8,207 nucleotides of DNA from Humisphaera sp. (GTDB taxonomy: Bacteria; Planctomycetota; Phycisphaerae; Tepidisphaerales; Tepidisphaeraceae): NCBI GenBank assembly GCA_025351525.1, contig JANXVV010000267.1, positions 1 through 8,207 on the forward strand. The letters run 5' to 3'. Below are positions 1-4,964 of this stretch, piece by piece. A model generated the notes under the pieces. That model was given only the letters and a program-made list of their open reading frames with translations, ran no database searches and was not told the origin of the DNA. Each line of letters begins with the position of its first letter. Within the stretch, counting starts at the first letter, position 1. A program made the translations under genes and the position numbers.

Positions 1-57
1 GCGGTACTCCGAGACCTGTGTCTTTCGGCCAAGCCGGCACAGGTCTCGGAGTACCGC
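1..57. repeat. Perfect 20-bp inverted repeat at window edge
   Basis: Bases 1-20 and 38-57 are exact reverse complements (20/20), separated by 17 bases. The spacer can form its own small stem (26-29 with 33-36 around CAA). The octamer GACCTGTG of the left arm (13-20) recurs directly after the right arm at 58-65, so this looks like one unit of a longer palindromic array cut by the window start. There is no T tract on either side, so a simple intrinsic terminator is unlikely. It resembles a REP-type or small dispersed palindromic element; it could also be a structured 3' end for the gene lying to the left. The structure is certain; the function is inference. Confidence 0.85.
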
Positions 58-111
58 GACCTGTGGCACCCGACCCCTATGCGGAAGTTATTTCGAGTCC
101 GTTCCTAAGAC

Positions 112-134
112 AAAAAGCACGGGCGAGACGCGCT
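112..134 (-). terminator. Candidate intrinsic terminator of the MscS-type gene
   Basis: Read on the minus strand, bases 134-129 (AGCGCG) pair with 121-116 (CGTGCT) through six pairs including one G-U, with a 7-base loop. Four further T residues follow the stem (115-112), then GTCTT. It lies about 34 bases beyond the stop of the channel gene, a normal terminator distance. The stem is short, so this is a moderate call. Confidence 0.4.
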
Positions 135-167
135 GTAGTGCCGGCGAGGGGATCGGAAATTATGTTC

Positions 168-1277
168 CTATCCTGCCCGCCGCAGCAGGCTTTCGGTGGG
201 GTGGTCGGTCACCAACTGCACATGCCGTATCGGCATCGGCATTCCGGCGGCGTCGAAGGCTTTCTTGGCCTTCTCCAGGTATTCGGACTGCATCCCTTTT
301 TGAACCGATTCATCTTCCACCCAGAAACCGAGGGTGAGGTGGACGCCATCGTCGCCGCACTCGGCCACCCAGACGGAAGGGGCGGGTTCGGCGCAGATTC
401 GCACATCGTTGCCGGCCATCGCTTCCAAAATAGCGCGGGCTTCATCGATCGACGCCTGATACGCGATGCGTACCGTCACCTTCACGCGGCAGACGGGGTT
501 CGTGCTGTGATTCGTGACCTTGCTGGCGAGCATCATCGTGTTGGGGACGACGATCACTTCACCGTCGCCGTTCAAGACGCGGGTCGAGCGGAAAGTGATG
601 CGAAGCACTTTGCCGTAGCGACTGTCCACGTCGATATAGTCGCCGACTTTGAAAGGCCTGTCCCAGAAGATGACCACGCCGGCGATGAAGTTCGCCAGGG
701 TTTCCTGTGCGGCGAAACCGATCGCCAGACCGATGATGGCCGTTCCCGCCAGCAGACCGGTGATCTGGATGCCGATTTGATTGCAGGCGATGATCGCGCC
801 GAAACCGACGATGCCCCACTTGAGCACCGCCGTCAGCATATCGCGGACGGATGGGTCGATGTGCGCTTTGCTGAGACTTCCCAGCACCACCCGTTTGACG
901 GCGCGATAGAGTCCGTAAAACACCGCGAAGAAAATGAAGGCGACGATGAGGCGGGGGATAAAGGTGATGGCGGTGAAGACCAGATCCTTCAGCGCGTCGA
1001 GCCAGAATTGCAGTTGCACCGCCTCACCGGGCGTGAGGGTTTTCTTACCCTGGAAAAGTTGCCCGAAGGTCGTGTCACGGAAGCTGGCGAACGTAGGCCG
1101 CGTGTCGGCAGGTTCGGCTGAAACAGGTGTCCCGGCCTTCGTGGCAGGCCCTTCCACCGGTTGCGCGATCGGCGGCGGTTCCGGGGGGGCGGTCGCCGTC
1201 TGTGCCCATCCACCCAGCCCGCTCACCTGAGCCAGCAACGTCCAACGCATCATAATAAGGCCAACAACACCTGACAT
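168..1277 (-). CDS. MscS-family small-conductance mechanosensitive ion channel
   Basis: Encodes a 369-residue inner-membrane channel of the MscS family, which opens under membrane tension and releases solutes during hypo-osmotic shock. The N-terminus (about 1-30) resembles a signal peptide and is followed by a Pro/Ala-rich extracytoplasmic stretch (30-65). Helices are predicted at about 97-124, 150-172 and 173-203. The last carries the Gly/Ala-rich pore pattern (TGLLAGTAIIGLAIGFAAQ, from residue 173), running into NFIAG and the beta-domain signature FWDRPFKVGDYI (204-215). A typical VVPN segment lies at 243-246 and an alpha/beta C-terminal domain at about 266-352. The length fits the simple MscS class with an N-terminal extension. 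The start at 1277 is supported by GGAGG nine bases upstream; Met9 and Met10 lack a comparable site. It is divergent from the PilZ gene. Gating type and any non-osmotic role cannot be read from sequence. Confidence 0.96.
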   Translation of the reverse strand: MSGVVGLIMMRWTLLAQVSGLGGWAQTATAPPEPPPIAQPVEGPATKAGTPVSAEPADTRPTFASFRDTTFGQLFQGKKTLTPGEAVQLQFWLDALKDLVFTAITFIPRLIVAFIFFAVFYGLYRAVKRVVLGSLSKAHIDPSVRDMLTAVLKWGIVGFGAIIACNQIGIQITGLLAGTAIIGLAIGFAAQETLANFIAGVVIFWDRPFKVGDYIDVDSRYGKVLRITFRSTRVLNGDGEVIVVPNTMMLASKVTNHSTNPVCRVKVTVRIAYQASIDEARAILEAMAGNDVRICAEPAPSVWVAECGDDGVHLTLGFWVEDESVQKGMQSEYLEKAKKAFDAAGMPMPIRHVQLVTDHPTESLLRRAG

Positions 1278-1420
1278 GCGACAAACCCTCCAAAACCGTT
1301 ACCACTGAAACAACCCGGCGATACCCGGCTATTATCGGCGAAGGCCTGAAGAGGGTTAGCCACCGTTTGATTTCATTTCGTCGTTTATCGCTCCTGCGAT
1401 TGGACCGATGAACGAAGGAG
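1278..1420. promoter_or_regulatory. Divergent intergenic region between channel and PilZ genes
   Basis: These 143 bp must hold the promoters of both divergent genes unless either is read through from elsewhere. On the minus strand GATAAT (1336-1331) is a good -10-like hexamer 54 bases before the channel start, but no convincing -35 sits 16-18 bases upstream of it. The overlapping plus-strand TATTAT (1330-1335) is a weaker candidate for the PilZ gene. ACCCGGC occurs twice (1313-1319 and 1323-1329). No operator or riboswitch was recognised. Confidence 0.3.
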
Positions 1421-1855
1421 ATGGAACTCTCCGCCGAACTATTTCAGTCCACCGTCAAATCGTTGAAGGGCGATCCGGTTGAAAAGCGCGCGCATCCCCG
1501 CGCGCCGGCTCGATTTAAATTGCACATCATTCCCTTGCAACACATCGGCACAGGCGGAATGATCGATGTCTGGACGCGCGATATTTCCCGGGCCGGGCTC
1601 GGGGTCACCAGCTCGATCAACTTCCCGGTCGGCATGCGATTCATCGTGAAGCTTCCCCGATCGATCGGCATCGACCTGTGCCTGCTCTGCACCGTGAAAA
1701 GCTGCCTGGCCCAATCCAAGACTCATTTCGTGATCGGTGCGAGCTTTGTTGAGGTCGACATCGCCACGCTGCCGAAACCGACTCCGAAAGCACCTCCCAA
1801 ACCGATGCCGGTTCAGTCTGAAGTCGAGCGGATCAGCCAGGTGATTTTGGGTTGA
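1421..1855 (+). CDS. PilZ-domain protein, probable c-di-GMP receptor
   Basis: A 144-residue soluble protein with one PilZ domain, the small beta-barrel that binds cyclic di-GMP and passes the signal to motility, surface or envelope machinery. Both ligand motifs are present: RxxxR at Arg23-Arg27 (RAHPR) and DxSxxG at Asp54-Ser56-Gly59 (DISRAG). The barrel continues to about residue 112, with GASF near the end, and a Pro/Lys-rich tail follows (118-130). No second domain, membrane helix or signal peptide is seen, so it probably acts in the cytoplasm as a stand-alone adaptor; its partner is unknown. The ATG is the only in-frame start (an in-frame TGA lies at 1409-1411), yet the purine-rich GAAGGAG (1414-1420) abuts it with no spacer, so initiation may not use an ordinary Shine-Dalgarno contact. 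It is divergent from the channel gene. Confidence 0.93.
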   Translation: MELSAELFQSTVKSLKGDPVEKRAHPRAPARFKLHIIPLQHIGTGGMIDVWTRDISRAGLGVTSSINFPVGMRFIVKLPRSIGIDLCLLCTVKSCLAQSKTHFVIGASFVEVDIATLPKPTPKAPPKPMPVQSEVERISQVILG

Positions 1856-1879
1856 TGGGAACCTTGATTGATGAAATTG

Positions 1880-1976
1880 ACGCCGGGATCGGAGCCTCAG
1901 GCGACGACCCGGATTCCGCAGGGAGCGCGACTCGGGGCGGAATCCGGTTCGTCGCCTACGGCTCCGATCCCGGCGT
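1880..1976. repeat. Long imperfect palindrome with 40-bp arms in convergent gap
   Basis: Bases 1880-1919 and 1937-1976 are reverse complements at 37 of 40 positions, around a 17-base loop (1920-1936). Mismatches are confined to one dinucleotide and one single base. It begins 24 bases after the PilZ stop and ends 62 bases from the stop of the convergent gene at 2039, so it could terminate or insulate transcription from both sides, or stabilise both 3' ends. No T tract follows either arm, and the stem is far longer than a usual terminator, which suggests a mobile palindromic element (REP/MITE-like) that has settled between genes. Reading frames crossing it have no homology I recognise and were not called. 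Confidence 0.85.
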
Positions 1977-2038
1977 GTTGGAACAGAGGCGAGCCCTACA
2001 CGCATCGCGTCGGGTTCTGCAGACCCTTTACAATTGCC

Positions 2039-2521
2039 CTACGCCCATTCCCTCTTCAACATCCGCAGTTGTTCAAAATCATCCAGGTTGATCCAGTCAG
2101 GGCGATGATCGGTTGGCAGCAGCACCTTAAAAAAAGATCGCCCCTCCTGCACCAGATGCAACCGAGCTTCACCCCCGGCCAACCGCGCGGCGTAGCGGTC
2201 ATCTTGCCGACTGGCGATTTGAAGCGCCTCCTGCCCGGCCCTTTCACGGACCCAATGCGCCATCCGCCCATAAAACTCGATGATCGCGGCGGATGAATTG
2301 GCGGGGGCGATGCAATGATGCTTGAGTGCGCGATCGAAGCAGCGAAGCTTCTTTTCCCACGTGTCGGAATGATCGAGCGCCCGGGTGATATACAACCCCA
2401 CCTTAAACGCCTCATGCGCCTCGCGGTCATGGCGTAGCTCCGCCTGGTGGCCCCCGTCCATATAGTACTGCTCAGATTTCCCGGTTTCGGGCAGAGAGGG
2501 AAGCATCAGGGATTTTGGCAT
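2039..2521 (-). CDS. Hypothetical protein of 160 residues
   Basis: I do not recognise this family. The predicted product is soluble, without signal peptide or membrane helix. Residues about 28-70 look helical and charged (ELRHDREAHEAFKVGLY), with a second helical stretch at about 78-103. A short strand-rich part (120-136, LHLVQEGRSFFKVLL) and an acidic/aromatic tail (DWINLDDFE, 142-150) follow. His, Arg and Asp are abundant. The frame is open much further upstream, but ATG at 2521 is chosen because GAGG lies six bases before it and the upstream extension is low in quality and crosses AT-rich DNA. Convergent with the PilZ gene and divergent from the DUF4175-like gene. Composition looks like real protein, but there is no functional clue. 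Confidence 0.68.
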   Translation of the reverse strand: MPKSLMLPSLPETGKSEQYYMDGGHQAELRHDREAHEAFKVGLYITRALDHSDTWEKKLRCFDRALKHHCIAPANSSAAIIEFYGRMAHWVRERAGQEALQIASRQDDRYAARLAGGEARLHLVQEGRSFFKVLLPTDHRPDWINLDDFEQLRMLKREWA

Positions 2522-2815
2522 GGCGATCCTCGGTGTGGGCACTGCCGGCGGATCAAAAATGCGCGTCGCCGCGGAACGAAAGCGGTGAGGTGATTCTCGC
2601 GAGAGCAATATAACTTGAAAAGGAGACGCTCCAAAGGAAAAATGGAATAAAAACAAACGAATTTTTAATTCCGTTCGGCCCGGCGTGTAATTGATGGATG
2701 CACTCGCGATACGCCCATGCCACCTGATTGAAAGCCTTTGATCGGCATTGTGCTCGTTCTCACGCTCCCTACAACACAATCCACCCCCTCATCGTATACC
2801 AATGATAGATCGCCC
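2522..2815. promoter_or_regulatory. Divergent intergenic region with AT-rich hairpin
   Basis: This 294-bp gap separates the 160-codon gene from the DUF4175-like gene. It holds the most AT-rich stretch of the window (about 2638-2670). Bases 2644-2653 (GGAATAAAAA) pair with 2662-2672 (TTTTTAATTCC) with a single bulge around an 8-base loop. On the minus strand TATATT near 2612-2607 is a possible -10 for the 160-codon gene, with only a poor -35. No clear Shine-Dalgarno precedes the plus-strand start at 2816. Promoters for both genes are expected here, but none can be placed with confidence. Confidence 0.35.
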
Positions 2816-4513
2816 ATGAGCCAACTCCTGCTTTCCAAAATCTCCGCCGTCCGCGTCAAGCATTCATCGGTGGCCATTGGCACCGGCGCAGCTTTGGCGG
2901 TGGCGTTGGCGGTGGGGGGATTGGCGATCGGCATGCTGCTGGACTACTGGTTGGACTTGCCGCGCTTTGTTCGGGCGGGATTTTTGGCGATCGATATTTC
3001 GCTGCTCGTCACCATCCTGGTGCAGATCATCCTGATCCCGATTTTCAGCGGGCCGGATGATGATCAAATCGCCTTGCGGGTGGAGGAGGCGAACCCGGAA
3101 TTCCGCACGCGCCTGATCGCATCGATCCAACTTTCACGGCCAGAGGCGATACCCATCGGGGCTTCCAAATCGCTCGTCCGGGCGATGGTGATGCAGGCCG
3201 AATCGCTGGCGGACAGCATCGACTTCACACGCGTGATCCCCACCGACCGCCTGATGAAAATCGCCATCCTCGCGGCTCTCGTGCTGCTCATGGGGTTGAC
3301 GTCCTTCGTTTATGGCCGGCGCGATGGGGTCAGTTCCGACCTGCTGTCCCGCGCATTTTTGTCGAGCACGCCGGTGCCCCGAAAAACGCGGATCGAGGTG
3401 CCGAACGGGCAGATTAAAATCGGTCGCGGCGATACGGCCATTCTGCTGGCGAAGGTGCGCGGCACTATCCCGGCGGCGGGCACGGTCGACATCAAGTTTG
3501 AAAGTGGCCGCAAGCAGACATTCCCCCTCGACGTCAGCCCGAACGACAAAGCCGGCTTCACCCGCACGCTCGAAAACGTGCAGGATTCGTTTTCATATCG
3601 CATGAATCTCGGCGACAGCACCACCGAATGGTATCGGGCCGATGTGCTGATCCCGCCGGTGGTCACGCGGTTGGAATGCCAGCAGGTTTACCCGGCTTAT
3701 ACGAAGCTCGGCACGGTCGGCAGATCGTTGGGCGATCTGTCGATCCTGAGCGGAAGCCGGTTGATTCTGAAAGTGACGACGAACAATCCGATCCGGGCGG
3801 ATTTGGCCAAGGGGATGCCGTTCAATGCGGTGCATCTCGTCAATACAGAAGGTGTGGCACCGGTGCGATTGACGATCGATCCGAAAGACCCGCGCCAACT
3901 GACGGCGGAGGTGCCCATGCCGCCGAAAACTTCCGGTTTCTCGATTCACCTGCGCGATACCAACGATCTGAAGAACAAAGACCCGGCGGTCTATCGCGTC
4001 GATCTGGTGCCGGATAAGGATCCCACCGTCCGCATCAACTACCCGGAGCGAAAGGAGGAACTGGTCACCCGAATCGCCACCCTGGAAATCGGTTTTGATG
4101 CGGCGGACGATTTTGGCCTCGCCAATCTCTATCTTAAATATAAGATCGACGAAGGGGATGAGCAATCCATTCCCCTGGACATCAACAAGCCCGGCCAGCC
4201 GCTCCCCCGGTCGCTGCACAAGCGGTATGCCTGGGCGATCTCGAAGCTCACGCCGCGTTCGACGACGCAACCGACACTGGAGGGCAGCAATGTCGAATAC
4301 TGGTTGGAAGCCGAGGACAACAACAATGTCACCGGGCCGGGACGCGGCATGAGCGAACACTATTCGGCCCGCGTGGTGAGTGAAGCCGAAAAACGAGCCG
4401 AGATTTTGGCGAGGCTTGGGGCGTCGATCCAGGATGTGCAGCGCGGAGTGGACGATCAGGAACAGTTGCGGACGACGTTGGGGGATTTGATTTTGGAGCG
4501 GAAGCCGGAATAA
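2816..4513 (+). CDS. DUF4175-like membrane protein, N-terminal membrane/beta half
   Basis: A 565-residue membrane protein of unknown biochemical role resembling the first half of DUF4175/TIGR02302 proteins. Predicted helices lie at about 18-42, 52-78 and 146-166. Between helices 2 and 3 is a cytoplasmic-looking segment with the pattern DDDQIALRVEEANPEFRTRLIASIQLS (split 81-92 and 93-107), typical of the family. After helix 3 comes a long extracytoplasmic, beta-rich region. It includes VYPAYTKLG (291-299), comparable to the YPAYTG segment of DUF4175, and later AADDFGLANLYLKYKID (429-445), a recurring DDFGL-type beta-domain pattern. It ends in a short charged helix (about 522-565). The Q-rich helical C-terminal half found in single-chain family members is absent. 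The start is ATG at 2816 because the basic N-terminus (SKISAVRVKH) before helix 1 fits the family; an upstream TTG at 2738 would add 26 residues without support. No Shine-Dalgarno is visible. The next gene may supply the missing half. Confidence 0.82.
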   Translation: MSQLLLSKISAVRVKHSSVAIGTGAALAVALAVGGLAIGMLLDYWLDLPRFVRAGFLAIDISLLVTILVQIILIPIFSGPDDDQIALRVEEANPEFRTRLIASIQLSRPEAIPIGASKSLVRAMVMQAESLADSIDFTRVIPTDRLMKIAILAALVLLMGLTSFVYGRRDGVSSDLLSRAFLSSTPVPRKTRIEVPNGQIKIGRGDTAILLAKVRGTIPAAGTVDIKFESGRKQTFPLDVSPNDKAGFTRTLENVQDSFSYRMNLGDSTTEWYRADVLIPPVVTRLECQQVYPAYTKLGTVGRSLGDLSILSGSRLILKVTTNNPIRADLAKGMPFNAVHLVNTEGVAPVRLTIDPKDPRQLTAEVPMPPKTSGFSIHLRDTNDLKNKDPAVYRVDLVPDKDPTVRINYPERKEELVTRIATLEIGFDAADDFGLANLYLKYKIDEGDEQSIPLDINKPGQPLPRSLHKRYAWAISKLTPRSTTQPTLEGSNVEYWLEAEDNNNVTGPGRGMSEHYSARVVSEAEKRAEILARLGASIQDVQRGVDDQEQLRTTLGDLILERKPE

Positions 4514-4642
4514 GAGAAGCGACCGCGATGGTGCAAAATCGCGAAGGACGACGCGGAGGAGAAAGAGGATTGAACCACAGAGAGCGCGGAGACGCGCCTA
4601 GCTTTCAAGGATGGTTTGAGAAGATTGGATTAAAAATTAGAC

Positions 4643-4665
4643 GTGGCATGGGCTTCCAGCCCGTG
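4643..4665. repeat. Hairpin unit GTGGCATGGGC with GCCCGTG
   Basis: Bases 4647-4654 pair with 4658-4665 over eight pairs (one G-T) around a TCC triloop. The unit begins with GTGGCATGGGC, which is also matched in inverted orientation at 4795-4805. This fits one short palindromic unit of a dispersed repeat. Confidence 0.6.
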
Positions 4666-4730
4666 TTAGCGGGCAGGTGCGACGAAAAGCTTTAATTTAG
4701 AGCATTTTTCCAGATTGGAGAGGCGTGGAT

Positions 4731-4805
4731 GGCGGGTGTCCCCACCGGCCATCGGCAGGAATGATCGGCGGTCGAGGACGCCCGCCCTCCAGACGCCCGT
4801 GCCAC
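4731..4805. repeat. Second hairpin unit and closing inverted copy
   Basis: Bases 4731-4741 pair with 4776-4786 at 10 of 11 positions around a 34-base loop. The segment 4795-4805 (GCCCGTGCCAC) is the inverted partner of 4643-4653 (10/11). Together with the first unit this makes a pair of hairpins inside the larger inverted ends. Confidence 0.55.
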
Positions 4806-4964
4806 AAAAATGTTTTAAGCAGAACAGTGTGACCGAACAAACGAGTCCCTGTGCTCTCTGTGGTAAATAAGTATTTTCCTCTTTGCGCCCTTCGCGCCTT
4901 TGCGGCCAATCTTTTAGAGTAAGATGCCCAAAAGCAACACGACCGACTCAAGCCCGGAGCAACC

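Larger units (their letters stand above)
4533..4905. repeat. Composite repeat element bounded by imperfect inverted ends
   Basis: The left end (about 4533-4585) and right end (about 4853-4905) are imperfect reverse complements. The best-matched blocks are ACCACAGAGAGC at 4574-4585 against GCTCTCTGTGGT at 4853-4864, and CGCGAAGG at 4540-4547 against CCTTCGCG at 4888-4895; the purine-rich stretch between them is diverged. Inside is a second inverted pair, 4643-4653 and 4795-4805 (10/11). Sequences of the form ACCACAGAG...GCGAAGG and GTGGCA-GGGC are, from my recollection, frequent dispersed intergenic repeats in planctomycete-like genomes. No open frame encodes a transposase, so this would be a non-autonomous element. 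Confidence 0.6.
4514..4964. other. 451-bp non-coding spacer made of nested inverted repeats
   Basis: No gene is supported here. The spacer opens with a perfect 6-bp hairpin (4524-4529 with 4538-4543), 10 bases after the upstream stop and without a T tract. It is then filled by nested inverted repeats, listed separately, and ends with GGAG (4956-4959) five bases before the downstream ATG. The only sizeable frame, on the minus strand over 4697-4966, reads straight through the repeats and has the composition of a translated repeat. Because of this spacer it is unclear whether the two large genes share a transcript; a promoter for the second gene may lie in the last 60 bases, but no convincing hexamers were seen. 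Confidence 0.7.

Noticed and set aside
18..1121. Long plus-strand open frame (367 codons) opposite the MscS-type gene
   Set aside because: It is antisense to a clear MscS protein, has His/Asp/Arg-rich composition typical of a shadow frame, and runs through the inverted repeat at 1-57.
1439..2005. Minus-strand frame of 188 codons across the PilZ gene
   Set aside because: Arg/Pro-rich shadow of the PilZ coding sequence that also crosses the palindrome.
2012..2030. Weak plus-strand terminator-like hairpin (GGGTT/GACCC then TTTA)
   Set aside because: Five pairs with one G-T and only three T residues; it is likely chance in GC-rich DNA.
1852..2296. Two plus-strand frames starting just after the PilZ gene (TTG at 1852 and TTG at 1868)
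   Set aside because: Both start at TTG without a ribosome site, read through the 40-bp-arm palindrome and then lie antisense to the 160-codon gene; no recognisable family.
2522..2779. Upstream extension of the 160-codon gene to position 2779
   Set aside because: The 86 extra residues show no protein-like pattern and cross AT-rich intergenic DNA, while ATG at 2521 has GAGG six bases before it.
2738..2815. Upstream TTG start for the DUF4175-like gene
   Set aside because: It adds 26 residues without a ribosome site, and the start at 2816 gives the short basic N-terminus expected before the first membrane helix.
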